This document shows, piece by piece, positions 49,156 to 58,015 of a stretch of DNA of 64,000 nucleotides. The translations under genes and the position numbers were made by a program. This stretch comes from Rubrivivax gelatinosus (GTDB lineage Bacteria; Pseudomonadota; Gammaproteobacteria; Burkholderiales; Burkholderiaceae_C): assembly GCF_004340905.1 (NCBI RefSeq), contig NZ_SLXD01000008.1:57288-121287 (forward strand), read 5' to 3'. The notes beneath the pieces were generated by a model that had not been told where the DNA came from, did not search any database, and worked only from the letters and a program-made list of their open reading frames with translations. Every line of letters begins with the position of its first letter. Position 1 is the stretch's first letter.

Positions 49156-49638
49156 ATGAAGACACTCCCGGGCCTGGCGCTCGCGCTGCTGGCCGGCGCC
49201 GCGCTCGCCGCACCGCCGAAGAAGGCGCTCGAAGGCCGCGTCACCCAGGTCGTCGACGGCAACACCGTCGTCGTCACGCCCGCCGAGGGCGCTCCGGTGC
49301 GTGTGCGCCTGGCCGGCGCCGAGGCGCCGCTGGCCTGCCAGGACTGGGGGCCCGAGTCGCGCCGTGAACTCGCCGACCGGGCCCAGGGCCATGCCGTCAC
49401 GGTCACCCGGCCGGTGACCGGGCGCGACGGGGTCGTCACCGGCTCGGTGATGCTCGACGGCCAGGATCTGGCGCGCCACATGGTGTCCGAAGGCCACGCC
49501 TGGAGCACGCGCGTGAAGTGGGACCGCGGCCCCTTCGTCAAGGAGGAGCGCGTGGCCCATGCGCTGCAGCGCGGGCTGCATTCGATGCGCGGTGCGCTGC
49601 GGCCGGCGGACTTCCGCCGCCAGCACGGCCCCTGCTGA
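49156..49638 (+). CDS. Thermonuclease (SNase)-fold exported protein, catalytic residues degenerate
   Basis: 160 residues with a signal peptide (L-A-L-A-L-L-A-G-A-A-L-A-A). The SNase barrel is recognisable from V-D-G-N-T-V-V-V and R-L-A-G-A-E-A-P. However, the usual D-G-D-T is D-G-N-T. The catalytic Glu after D-x-P is Leu (A-P-L), and the Y-G-R arginine region reads R-D-G-V-V. Only the first arginine of the catalytic set (R-L-A-G) remains. It therefore probably lacks nuclease activity and may bind nucleic acid or act otherwise. It follows the helicase group on the same strand. Confidence 0.72.
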   Translation: MKTLPGLALALLAGAALAAPPKKALEGRVTQVVDGNTVVVTPAEGAPVRVRLAGAEAPLACQDWGPESRRELADRAQGHAVTVTRPVTGRDGVVTGSVMLDGQDLARHMVSEGHAWSTRVKWDRGPFVKEERVAHALQRGLHSMRGALRPADFRRQHGPC

Positions 49639-51219
49639 TCAAGGCACGCGCACCCAGCGCAGTTCGAGCACGTCGTCGGGCCGCATCACGGCCTTGACCT
49701 CGTGTTTCATCGCCCAGGCCAGCGTGCGTCGGTACAGCGGCACCGCCGGCAGCGTGTCGCGCAACTGCTGCAGCACGACGGCGACCATCGCACGCCGGCG
49801 CGTGCGGTCGGGCTCGACACGCAGGCCGTCGATCAGCGCGTCCAGCGCCGGGTCCGAGAAGTTGCCGGCGTTGAACGCGCCGCGGCCTTCGGCGGCGCGG
49901 GTGCGGTACAGCGCGTTCAGCGTCGCCCAGGCGTCGGTGGTCGGCGTCCAGCCGAACTCGGCGAAGCTGGCCGTGGCCTGCGTCAGCTTGGGGAAGAACT
50001 GGTTCGCCGGGCTGGAACGCAGCGTCGTGCGGATGCCGACCTGCGTCAGCATCGCCGCGGCGGCCTGGCACACCGCCTCGCGCCAGGCCACGTTGACGCA
50101 GTCCAGCGTGACGCCGAAGCCGTTCGCGTAGCCCGCCTCGGCCAGCAGCGCGCGTGCGCGTGCCGGGTCGTAGGGCAGGCGGCGGTCGAGTTCGGCCGGC
50201 GAACCCTCGACACGCGGCGACAGATAGGCACCGGTGGGCACGCCCTGGCCGCGCAGCACCTTCTGCACGATCAGGTCGACGTTGATCGCGTGGTAGACCG
50301 CCTGGCGCACGCGTTTGTCGCGCCAGGGGTTGCGGCCGCGCACATCGGAGAACTCCAGCTCGTCGCGGCCGAGGTCGAAGACGAGGTACTGCTGGCCCAG
50401 GTCGGCGCTGCGCTGCACCGTCAGGCGCGGGTCGCGCATCAGGCGCTCGACGTCCTGGAACGGCGGGTCGAGCACGAGGTCGACTTCGCCCGAGGCCAGC
50501 GCCGCCAGCCGCGTGGCGTCGGACTTGATCGTCGTGAACACCACCTCCTGCAGGTTGCCGTGGCGCCGGGTGTCGGCCCAGCCCCACCAGCGCGCGTGGC
50601 GCGCGAGCGTGGTGCGCATGTCGGCCTCGTAGCGCACGAGGCGGAACGGGCCGGTGCCGTTGGCGTTGCGCAGCGTGTGCGTCTCCTGGCGGCTGGCGAT
50701 GTCCTGCGCGCGTTCGACGCCGTGGCGGCGGCTCCAGGCCCGGCTCATGATCGCGATCGACTGCAGCTTCTCGGGCAGCACCGCGTCGGGCTGGGCGCAG
50801 CGGATCTCGACCGTCGACGCGTCGATCACGCGCGCGCCTTCGACACCCAGCAGCTGGAACGCACGCTGCGACGGCGGCGCCAGCGCCCGTTCGATCGAGA
50901 ACACGACGTCGTCGGCGGTCATCGGCGTGCCGTCATGGAAGACGACGCCCGGGCGCAGCGTGAAGCGCCAGGCGCGCGGGCCGGCGGGCTGCCAGGCGGT
51001 GGCCAGCGCCGGCTCGAGTTCGTAGCGTTCGTTGCGGCCCACCAGCGACTCGTAGACCTGCGAGGCGATGCGCTGGTGGTACAGCAGCGCCAGCGCGTGC
51101 GGGTCCAGGGTCTGCGGGTCGAAGGCCGAGGCCACGCGCAGCGTGGCGGCCTGCGCCAGCGAGACGGCGGCCAGTGCCAGCGCGGCGGCGACGCGCAGGA
51201 CGGGGCGGAGCGATCGCAC
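49639..51219 (-). CDS. Peptide/nickel-type ABC transporter substrate-binding protein
   Basis: 526 residues of the DppA/OppA-type family 5 binding proteins. A signal peptide (A-A-A-L-A-L-A-A-V-S-L-A-Q-A) is followed by the family pattern L-D-P-H-A and the W-R-F-T-L-R-P-G-V-V-F-H-D-G-T-P motif. The GTG at 51219 is preferred over others because GGAGG lies five bases upstream and the signal peptide is clean. No permease or ATPase genes are next to it, so it is an orphan binding protein. Its ligand is unknown. Confidence 0.88.
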   Translation of the reverse strand: MRSLRPVLRVAAALALAAVSLAQAATLRVASAFDPQTLDPHALALLYHQRIASQVYESLVGRNERYELEPALATAWQPAGPRAWRFTLRPGVVFHDGTPMTADDVVFSIERALAPPSQRAFQLLGVEGARVIDASTVEIRCAQPDAVLPEKLQSIAIMSRAWSRRHGVERAQDIASRQETHTLRNANGTGPFRLVRYEADMRTTLARHARWWGWADTRRHGNLQEVVFTTIKSDATRLAALASGEVDLVLDPPFQDVERLMRDPRLTVQRSADLGQQYLVFDLGRDELEFSDVRGRNPWRDKRVRQAVYHAINVDLIVQKVLRGQGVPTGAYLSPRVEGSPAELDRRLPYDPARARALLAEAGYANGFGVTLDCVNVAWREAVCQAAAAMLTQVGIRTTLRSSPANQFFPKLTQATASFAEFGWTPTTDAWATLNALYRTRAAEGRGAFNAGNFSDPALDALIDGLRVEPDRTRRRAMVAVVLQQLRDTLPAVPLYRRTLAWAMKHEVKAVMRPDDVLELRWVRVP

Positions 51220-51262
51220 GGACACCTCCAGCGCGGCGGTGACGGCGCGGCGCGCGCCGATT

Positions 51263-52075
51263 CTAGGCAGCGTCGCGGCGCCTGCGGGCGGCGGCCAGGA
51301 AGTCGGCGAGCAGGCGCGAATCGTCGAAGGTCGCCGGGTCACCCGGCACGTGGAACTCGGGGTGCCACTGCACCGCGGCGATCCAGGCCTCGCCGCTGTG
51401 GCGCACCGCCTCGACGGTGCCGTCGTCCGGGCACCGGGCTTCGACGGCGAAGCCCGGTGCGAGCTTCTCGATCGCCTGGTGGTGGATGCTGTTGACGGTG
51501 GCCTGCGCCAGCCCGCCGTAGAGCTGCGCCAGCCGCGTGCCGGGCACGATCTCGACGTCGTGGAAATGGCGCTCGTAGTTGGAACTGTCGCGGTGCGCAC
51601 GGGCGGCCGGGCGCTGCGTGGCGATGTCCTGCACCAGCGTGCCGCCGTACATCACGTTGAGCAGCTGCAGCCCGCGGCAGATGCCGAACACCGGCTTGCC
51701 GGCCGAGACGAAGGCATCGACGAGCTCGATCTCGTAGAGGTCGCGCACGCGGTCGCCGTGCCAGTCGGGGTGCAGCGGCGTCTGGCCGTAGGTCTCGGGC
51801 GCGACGTCGTTGCCGCCCTGCAGGACCAGGCCGTCGAGCGCGTCGGCGTACTGGCGCAGGTTCAGGTCGCCGCGCGTGACGACGCTGTCGGTGGTGACCG
51901 CCGGGACCATCAGCGCCACCGCACCACCCCGCAGCACCCAGTTCGCGACCGACTGCTCCAGGAAGTGCAGCGTGCGGGTCCAGACGCCGTCGAGGTGGAT
52001 GCCGGGCGTCCCGGGCGTGTAGATGCGCGCCGAGAAGCCGATCAGCAGCGGGGACTCTCCTGCCATGGTGCCCAT
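51263..52075 (-). CDS. Gamma-glutamyl-GABA hydrolase family (PuuD-like) class I amidotransferase
   Basis: 270 residues. The class I glutamine amidotransferase nucleophile elbow G-I-C-R-G-L-Q contains the catalytic Cys, and Q-W-H-P-E the catalytic His and Glu. L-V-L-Q-G-G-N-D-V lies upstream as in PuuD proteins, which hydrolyse gamma-glutamyl-GABA in putrescine breakdown. No other puu genes are nearby. The start is uncertain among ATGs at 52075 and 52066. Confidence 0.85.
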   Translation of the reverse strand: MGTMAGESPLLIGFSARIYTPGTPGIHLDGVWTRTLHFLEQSVANWVLRGGAVALMVPAVTTDSVVTRGDLNLRQYADALDGLVLQGGNDVAPETYGQTPLHPDWHGDRVRDLYEIELVDAFVSAGKPVFGICRGLQLLNVMYGGTLVQDIATQRPAARAHRDSSNYERHFHDVEIVPGTRLAQLYGGLAQATVNSIHHQAIEKLAPGFAVEARCPDDGTVEAVRHSGEAWIAAVQWHPEFHVPGDPATFDDSRLLADFLAAARRRRDAA

Positions 52076-52128
52076 GCTATGCAAGAACGGTTCCCCCCGG
52101 CGCTGCAGGGCGCTGATACGCTCGGCAG

Positions 52129-53826
52129 ATGACGTTGCGAAGGAGTGCGCGCGCGCCGTGGGCGCGCTGGCTGGGGCCGTGGGTCGGGGACGTGAACCGC
52201 ACGAGCCTGCGTGCCGATGCCGCCGCCGGCCTGCTGGGCGCGGTGCTGGCGCTGCCGCAGGCCATCGCCTTCGCGGCGCTGGCCGGGCTGCCGCCGACCT
52301 GGGGGCTGTACACCGCGATCGTGCCCTGCATCGTCGCCGCGCTGGCCGGCTCCAGCCGGCTGGTGGCCACCGGGCCGACCAACGCCGTGTCGCTGGCGCT
52401 GGCGGCGATGCTGGCGCCGCTGGCGCTGCCGGGCAGCCCCGAGTACCTGCGCCTGGCGCTGGTCGCGACGCTGGGCGTCGGGCTGATGCAGACCGCGATC
52501 GCGCTGCTGCGGCTGGGTTCGCTGGCGCACTTCATCTCGCCGTCGGTGCTGCTGGGTTTCACCAGCGGCGCGGCGCTGCTGATCGCCTGGCACGCGCTGG
52601 AGTCCGTCGTCGGCGACCTGCCCGGCGTCGTGCTCGCCTGCGGCACGCTGGTCGTCGCCTGGGGGTTGCGCCAGCTCTGGCGGCGCGGGCCCTTCCTGCT
52701 GGCGACGCTGGCGCTGGCCGCGCTGGCCGCCTGGCTGGCGATGCGCGAAGGTGTGGTGCTGGACTTCGTCGGCGAGCAGCGCATCGACCACCTCTCCTGG
52801 GGTCCGCCGGCGCTGGCCTGGGCCGATCTGCCGCGGCTGGCCGGCGTCTCGCTGGCGCTGACCGTCGTCGCGACGGGCCAGAGCATCGCCATCGCCAAGG
52901 CGCTGGCCGCACGCACCGACCAGCCGCTGGACGTCAACCGCGAGTGTCTGGGCCAGGGGCTTGCCAACCTGGCCGGCGCCTGCAGCTCGGGCTTCGTCGC
53001 CAGCGGGTCGCTCAACCGTTCGATGCCCAACCTGGAGGCCGGCGCGCGCACGCCGCTGGCGGCGGTGTTCTCCGGGCTGTTCGTGCTGCTGCTGGCGCTG
53101 CTGGCGGCCCCGGCAATCGCCTGGATCCCGATGGCGGCCATCGCCGGCCTGCTGCTGTGGGTGGCCGCCACGCTGATCGACCGCGAGCAGTGGCGCGAGC
53201 GCCTGCGCCAGGACCGCGCCGAAGCCGCGGTGGCCGCGGCGACGCTGGCCGCGACGCTGGCGCTGCCGCTGGAGCAGGCGATCGTCGGCGGTGTCGGGCT
53301 GTCGCTCGTGGTCTACCTCTACCGCACCTCGCGCCCGGCGCTGCGCACGATGGGTTTCGACCGGCCGCCGCCCGAGCGTGCGATGGTCGTCGTCGATGAC
53401 GCGCCCGGCGCCGAGTGCCCGCAGCTGAAGATGCTGCGCATGGAAGGCTCGGTCTGGTTCGGTGCCGTCGCCCACGTCGGCGAACGCCTGCAGGCGCTGC
53501 GCGCCGCGCCCGGCGCCCCGAAACACCTGCTGGTGATGGCCAAGAGCATGAACTTCATCGACCACGCCGGCGCCGCGCTCTGGGAGCAGGAGCACACGCG
53601 GCGGCTGGCGATCGGCGGCGACCTGTACTTCCACCGCCCGCGCCCCGAGGTGCTGCAGACCTGGCAGCGGCGGCAGTTCCTGGCGCGCCTGGGCGAGGAC
53701 CACGTCTTCGCCGACAAGACCAGCGCGCTGGCCACCATCGTGCCGCGGCTGGACCCTGCGGTCTGCGCCGGCTGCCGGGTGCGGCTTTACGAGGAGTGCC
53801 GGCGCATGCCGGGGCCGCCGGACTGA
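52129..53826 (+). CDS. SulP family anion transporter with STAS domain
   Basis: 565 residues. The membrane part (residues ~20-420) has 10-14 helices with P-Q-A-I-A-F-A-A-L-A-G near the N-terminus and N-x-E-C-x-G-Q-G-L-A-N typical of SulP. A STAS domain follows (residues ~430-530). SulP proteins move sulfate, bicarbonate or other anions; the substrate is not determinable here. The extreme C-terminus carries a Cys-containing tail (C-A-G-C-x-x-x-x-x-x-E-C). Confidence 0.92.
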   Translation: MTLRRSARAPWARWLGPWVGDVNRTSLRADAAAGLLGAVLALPQAIAFAALAGLPPTWGLYTAIVPCIVAALAGSSRLVATGPTNAVSLALAAMLAPLALPGSPEYLRLALVATLGVGLMQTAIALLRLGSLAHFISPSVLLGFTSGAALLIAWHALESVVGDLPGVVLACGTLVVAWGLRQLWRRGPFLLATLALAALAAWLAMREGVVLDFVGEQRIDHLSWGPPALAWADLPRLAGVSLALTVVATGQSIAIAKALAARTDQPLDVNRECLGQGLANLAGACSSGFVASGSLNRSMPNLEAGARTPLAAVFSGLFVLLLALLAAPAIAWIPMAAIAGLLLWVAATLIDREQWRERLRQDRAEAAVAAATLAATLALPLEQAIVGGVGLSLVVYLYRTSRPALRTMGFDRPPPERAMVVVDDAPGAECPQLKMLRMEGSVWFGAVAHVGERLQALRAAPGAPKHLLVMAKSMNFIDHAGAALWEQEHTRRLAIGGDLYFHRPRPEVLQTWQRRQFLARLGEDHVFADKTSALATIVPRLDPAVCAGCRVRLYEECRRMPGPPD

Positions 53827-53832
53827 CGCCGT

Positions 53833-55926
53833 TCAGCGTGGTGCGGCCCAGACGACGTTGTCCGCGCCCGGGGTGCTGCAGCCGGTGATGCACGGCGTCG
53901 TGCCCGGGTCGTAGGCGCCGGAGCCGGCCGGGACCTTGATCGTCGTCGAGCCGCCCTGCTGGTTGGACGTGCGTGTCGTCGAGCCGCCCTGGGCCGCCGA
54001 GTAGGTGGAGCCGGCCACCACCGTGCTGCCCGAGGTGTTCAGATACTGGCCGGCGAGCACCGAGCCGTAGATCTCGTTGGACGAGCCCAGCAGGATGTTG
54101 CCGCCGACGAAGCTGCCTTCGTCCTTCAGCCCGCCCGACAGCAGCGCGATGTTGCCGATCGCCGCGCCGCCGAGTTCCAGCGGCGTGCCCTTGCACAGCT
54201 GGGTCGCGTAGTCGGTCGTCGCGAAGCCGTAGCTGCTCCAGGCGGCGAGTCCCAGGCCGCTGCTGGCGCGCCCGAGGCAGGTGTAGTCCGAGCCGGCGTA
54301 GTTCGGCGCGTAGACCTTCACGCCGCCGGCGGTGCTGATGTCGCCGGTCGCCAGGAAGGTGTTGACCCAGACGCCGTTGCTGATCGTCAGGTTGCCCTCG
54401 AACCACAGCACGCCGGGCAGCATCGTCTTGCCCTGCAGCGTCCAGTTGCCCGAGGCGTAGCTGAGGCAGCTGTTGTAGTCGGAGTAGCCCTGGCAGAGCT
54501 TGAGCAGCGGGCTCACGCAGGTCGTGCCGGTGACCGCCCGGCACAGATAGTTGCGGCCGCCGCTGGCGTTGCCGGCGACGTAGTAGCTGCCGTCTTCCAG
54601 GCCGTTGATGCCCTTCGCTTCCAGCCTCGGGTTGCCGCTGCCGTCGACGCCGGTGAAGACGAAGTTGGCCTGCGGCTTCAGCGCGTAGGCGTCGACCGTG
54701 ACGCGCGGCTGCTCGAAGGTGGCGACGGTGGTCACCGTCACCGGCGTGATCGCGACGCTGTAGCCGGACACGACCTTCACCTTCACCGTGCCCGGGTAGG
54801 GCGCGACGATGCTGCCCACCGTGCCCGAGGCGACGACGGCGCCGCCGTAGGCGCCCCAGGACGAGCCGCCGAGCAGCCCGGCGCCGTCCAGCCGGCCGGA
54901 GATGCCCTGGCCCCAGTAGCCGACCAGCGTCGTCGTGCCGCCGGTGCGCACGGTGCCGGCCGATGTCAGCGTGACGTCGCCGATCGCGCTGATCGTCGTT
55001 CCGACGCCGCTGCCCGAAGGCCGGTAGTTGACGCTGCCGTTGGCGGCCAGCGCCGTCGCGGTGGCGCTGGAGGTCCAGTCGATGCTGCTCTCGGTGTAGA
55101 TCTCGTTGGCCTTGGCCGCGCCGCCGCTGACCGTCACCTTGCCGCTGGCCTGGATGGTGCCGGCGTTGGCCGAGCCGCCGCTGAGCGTCACGGCGCCGTT
55201 GCTGTGGATCGTGCCGATCGTCGAGGCCGCGCCGCCGGCCAGCGTGACGTTGCCTTTGGCGGAGATCTTGTTGACCTTGGCTGCGCCGTTGAGCGTGACG
55301 TTGCCGTTGCTGCACAGCTCGTCGACCGTGATCGCGGCGTTGACCGTGATGTCGCCGGTGGCGCACACCTGCTGCAGCCCGGTGACCGAGCCGCTGAGCG
55401 TCAGCGAGCCGTCGAGCACGTAGAGGTTGCGTGCGTCGGTGCCGGTGTAGCTCACCGAGCCATCGAGCCGGGTGTCGCCATGGAAGGTGGCGCCGGAGGG
55501 CAGGGGGGTCTCGTCGTCGGAGCCGTTCTGCGGCGGGCGGATCGCCACGCGCAGCACGCTGCGTGCTCCGGCGCTGGCGCCGACGACGTCGAAGACATAG
55601 AGGCCGTCGGCGTTCTTCTCGACCAGCGTCGCGCCGAGGCCCTCGGGCGCGCCGTTGCCGAAGGCCACCGCCCCACCGGCCGCGAGTTCGGTCGTCGTGG
55701 GCATCGCCGCGACGGCCCTGGACAGCAGCACGACGCCGTTCCAGGCCTTCATCTCGGCCTGGGTCGCGGTGTGTTCGGCCTGCTGCAGCCGCATCGAGCC
55801 CTGCATCGCCCAGGCGGCCATCGCCGAGGCGGCCGCCAGGCCGAGCGTGATCAGCACGATCATCAGCAGCGTCGCGATGCCACGCTGCCCTCCGGCGCCG
55901 CAGGCGTTCGTGGGTTGCCGTCGCAT
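53833..55926 (-). CDS. PilX-like minor pilin with large beta-repeat passenger
   Basis: 697 residues, last gene of the minor-pilin operon. The N-terminus (G-I-A-T-L-L-M-I-V-L-I-T-L-G-L) is a class III-like prepilin/PilX_N motif lacking the +5 Glu, which is usual for PilX/GspK. PilX proteins are typically ~150-200 residues. Here a ~500-residue region follows, built of short units such as G-N-V-T-L-N-G-A, G-A-V-T-L-S-G-G and G-K-V-T-V-S-G-G, suggesting a beta-helix or bactofilin-like fold. Cys-rich patches occur toward the C-terminus (C-x-x-C, C-I-T-G-C). It could be a pilus-tip or surface adhesin. No PilY1 gene is adjacent. GC-rich, no frameshift. Confidence 0.75.
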   Translation of the reverse strand: MRRQPTNACGAGGQRGIATLLMIVLITLGLAAASAMAAWAMQGSMRLQQAEHTATQAEMKAWNGVVLLSRAVAAMPTTTELAAGGAVAFGNGAPEGLGATLVEKNADGLYVFDVVGASAGARSVLRVAIRPPQNGSDDETPLPSGATFHGDTRLDGSVSYTGTDARNLYVLDGSLTLSGSVTGLQQVCATGDITVNAAITVDELCSNGNVTLNGAAKVNKISAKGNVTLAGGAASTIGTIHSNGAVTLSGGSANAGTIQASGKVTVSGGAAKANEIYTESSIDWTSSATATALAANGSVNYRPSGSGVGTTISAIGDVTLTSAGTVRTGGTTTLVGYWGQGISGRLDGAGLLGGSSWGAYGGAVVASGTVGSIVAPYPGTVKVKVVSGYSVAITPVTVTTVATFEQPRVTVDAYALKPQANFVFTGVDGSGNPRLEAKGINGLEDGSYYVAGNASGGRNYLCRAVTGTTCVSPLLKLCQGYSDYNSCLSYASGNWTLQGKTMLPGVLWFEGNLTISNGVWVNTFLATGDISTAGGVKVYAPNYAGSDYTCLGRASSGLGLAAWSSYGFATTDYATQLCKGTPLELGGAAIGNIALLSGGLKDEGSFVGGNILLGSSNEIYGSVLAGQYLNTSGSTVVAGSTYSAAQGGSTTRTSNQQGGSTTIKVPAGSGAYDPGTTPCITGCSTPGADNVVWAAPR

Positions 55927-55928
55927 CG

Positions 55929-56570
55929 TCAGCCTCGGATGTTGGGCAGGCAGACCGCCGACAGCGTGTCGCGCACCCCGCTGACCTGCACGCTGGCGCT
56001 GCTGCGCTTGAGCGGGCCGCCGTAAGGCCAGCACTCGGCGGTGCCGACGCTGAAGGCCAGGTCCGGAAACACGCCCTGGGGCACCAGCGTCACGACCTCG
56101 TCCCAGGACGAGCCCAGCGCCGACAGCGCCGTGGTGCAGGGCTTGGGGCCGAGCATCTGCAGGCCTTGCGATGCGCGGCTGATCAGCGCCGAGCAGGCGA
56201 GCGAACCGTCGATCGCCGTCGCCCAGACGATGGCGTTGCCGGCGTGCGCCGTCGCCGACAGCGTCTGCTGGCTGCCCGACAAGCCGTTCGTGCCGCTCAG
56301 CGTCGCGTTGGCCAGCAACACCAGATGCTGGTTCAGCGTGCCGCCCGGATTGCTGCTGCCGCCGCCGATGCCCCAGCCGGCCGCCGGCAGCAGCTTGGCG
56401 AGCTGGACTTCCAGCCCGGAGGCGGTGCCGGTGAAACGCGCTGCCGAGCCGGTGCTGCGTGACCCGACGACGACGGCGCGCCAGGCGTGCAGCGCCGTCA
56501 CCAGGCAGATCAGCGCCAGCGCCATCGCCACCAGCAGCGACACCAGCGACATCCCGCGTGCCGACTTCAA
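55929..56570 (-). CDS. PilW-like minor pilin
   Basis: 213 residues. The N-terminal class III prepilin motif is G-M-S-L-V-S-L-L-V-A-M, followed by a ~20-residue hydrophobic helix. The +5 residue is Ser rather than the usual Glu. The C-terminal part has four cysteines. It sits between PilV- and PilX-like genes, matching the usual pilVWX order, and overlaps the PilV-like gene by four bases. Confidence 0.8.
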   Translation of the reverse strand: MKSARGMSLVSLLVAMALALICLVTALHAWRAVVVGSRSTGSAARFTGTASGLEVQLAKLLPAAGWGIGGGSSNPGGTLNQHLVLLANATLSGTNGLSGSQQTLSATAHAGNAIVWATAIDGSLACSALISRASQGLQMLGPKPCTTALSALGSSWDEVVTLVPQGVFPDLAFSVGTAECWPYGGPLKRSSASVQVSGVRDTLSAVCLPNIRG

Positions 56571-56980
56571 CGCGAGGCTCCCAGCGTCAGGCTGCCGCCG
56601 ACCAGCGGCGAGTCGACCTCGACGTCGATGACACGCGCCGCGTCATCGGGAACCGTGACCACGCGTGCACTGTCGCCCGGCAGCGTCACCGTGACGTTGC
56701 CCAGGCTGGTGCATTCGACCGTCGTGCCCGAGACGGTGCTCGCATGCACCGTCAGCGTCGGGCTGCTGTCGCACAGGTCCAGGCCCTGGCTGGCGATCTG
56801 GCCGCGCAACTGGTCGATGACCTGGGCGCGACCGTTGTTGACGTGCTGCTGGCGCGTGCCCTGGGCCAGCAGCAGCAGCGAGCCCAGCACGGCGACGCTC
56901 AGCACCAGCATGCCGATCACCGCTTCGAGCAGGGCCACGCCGCGCTGGCGGCGCGGGTCAGAAGCTCTTGTTTTCGACAT
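56567..56980 (-). CDS. PilV-like minor pilin
   Basis: 137 residues. Prepilin cleavage motif G-V-A-L-L-E with the +5 Glu, then a hydrophobic helix A-V-I-G-M-L-V-L-S-V-A-V-L. The short globular part has two cysteines (L-C-D-S-S and V-E-C-T-S). It lies third in the operon and overlaps both neighbours. Confidence 0.85.
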   Translation of the reverse strand: MSKTRASDPRRQRGVALLEAVIGMLVLSVAVLGSLLLLAQGTRQQHVNNGRAQVIDQLRGQIASQGLDLCDSSPTLTVHASTVSGTTVECTSLGNVTVTLPGDSARVVTVPDDAARVIDVEVDSPLVGGSLTLGASR

Positions 56981-57422
56981 GCGCCGACCCCGTCGTGATC
57001 GAGAACCGCAGGTCGGTGCTGCAGTCGGCCGCGGCGATCGCGACCCCGGCGCTGTCCAGCGTGATGCAGCGGCTGTCGGGGTCGGCGAGCGAGACGCCGA
57101 CAACGGCGTCGTAGGCGAAGCTCCACACCGCGTGGGCGGCGCAGTCGTCGCCCAGCACGACCGCGAAGGCGCCGTCGAGCAGGCAGAGCGTGGCCGCACT
57201 TTCGCCGCGAGTGGAGGCCAGAGGGTTCTGCAGCGCGGCCGACTTCGTGCTGTCGTAAGCGTGCTGCAACTGAGCCTGCACGCGCGTGAGCCGCGCGTTG
57301 TCGCTCCAGTGCGAACCGAGCTGCACGACGAGCAGTGCCATGACGACCGTCAGCACGAGCACGATCATCATCTCCACCAGCGTGAAACCACGCCGGCGGC
57401 GCGACGTGGCGCGACTCACCAT
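56958..57422 (-). CDS. FimT/GspH-like pseudopilin
   Basis: 154 residues with the class III prepilin motif G-F-T-L-V-E-M-M-I-V-L and a long hydrophobic helix, then a globular domain with a C-terminal D-L-R-F-S-I segment typical of GspH/FimT. It overlaps the PilE-like gene by 7 bases and the PilV-like gene by 23 bases. The ATG at 57422 gives a short basic leader R-A-T-S-R-R-R-R-G. Confidence 0.85.
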   Translation of the reverse strand: MVSRATSRRRRGFTLVEMMIVLVLTVVMALLVVQLGSHWSDNARLTRVQAQLQHAYDSTKSAALQNPLASTRGESAATLCLLDGAFAVVLGDDCAAHAVWSFAYDAVVGVSLADPDSRCITLDSAGVAIAAADCSTDLRFSITTGSAHVENKSF

Positions 57423-57859
57423 GTCGAAGCGCTGCCGGGACAGCCCGACTTCGTGCGGCTGCCGCCGCTGGTCAGCACGATTTCGCAACCCGAGACCATC
57501 GACGAACTGCCGCTGGCCTTCACTTCGTAGGCCGGTGGAAAGCTGGTGTTGTCCACCGAGACGAGCTCGTAGTCGAAGTCCGCGGACGCCACCGGCTTCC
57601 AGCCCGGCAGCGCCGCCATCAGGTTCGAGGTGCCGGCCACCGCAGCGGGATAGGTGGTGTTGTTCAGCAGATGACCGTCGAGGTTCAGCCCCAGCGAGAC
57701 GAGGTCTGCCTGGGCGGACGCGACACGCTGCCGGGCGATGTACTGGCGATAGCTCGGGAAGGCGATCGCGGCCAGGATCGCCAGCACCACCAGGGCCACC
57801 ATCAGCTCGATCAACGTGAAGCCGTCCGCGCGGCGCGGCTGGCGTTCGAGAGCATGCAT
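57416..57859 (-). CDS. Type IV pilin, PilE-like
   Basis: 147 residues. Short leader ending in D-G, cleavage motif G-F-T-L-I-E-L-M-V-A-L, then the transmembrane helix V-V-L-A-I-L-A-A-I-A-F-P-S-Y. The globular domain ends in a disulfide-type Cys pair (S-G-C-E-I...S-G-C-P-G). It is the first gene of the minor-pilin operon. Whether it is a major or minor pilin is unclear; the setting favours a minor pilin or pilin-like subunit. Upstream sequence contains an AT-rich patch (57990-58005) that may hold its promoter. Confidence 0.87.
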   Translation of the reverse strand: MHALERQPRRADGFTLIELMVALVVLAILAAIAFPSYRQYIARQRVASAQADLVSLGLNLDGHLLNNTTYPAAVAGTSNLMAALPGWKPVASADFDYELVSVDNTSFPPAYEVKASGSSSMVSGCEIVLTSGGSRTKSGCPGSASTW

Positions 57860-58015
57860 GGCGGAACTTCCTGACGACGGCGAATGAACCCCGCCCGGGG
57901 CTCCGTCAGAACCCCGGGCGTGCAAGGGCCGGCCGCCGGGGTGATGCTCGATGTCGTTCGGGAACGATCGGCGACGTCGGCGGCTAGCTCAACATATTGT
58001 TACATGGCAAGCGAT

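Noticed and set aside
57860..58015. Sigma-54 promoter for the pilin operon
   Set aside because: The AT-rich patch with AACATATTGTT is suggestive, but no GG-N10-GC pair in the right register was found.
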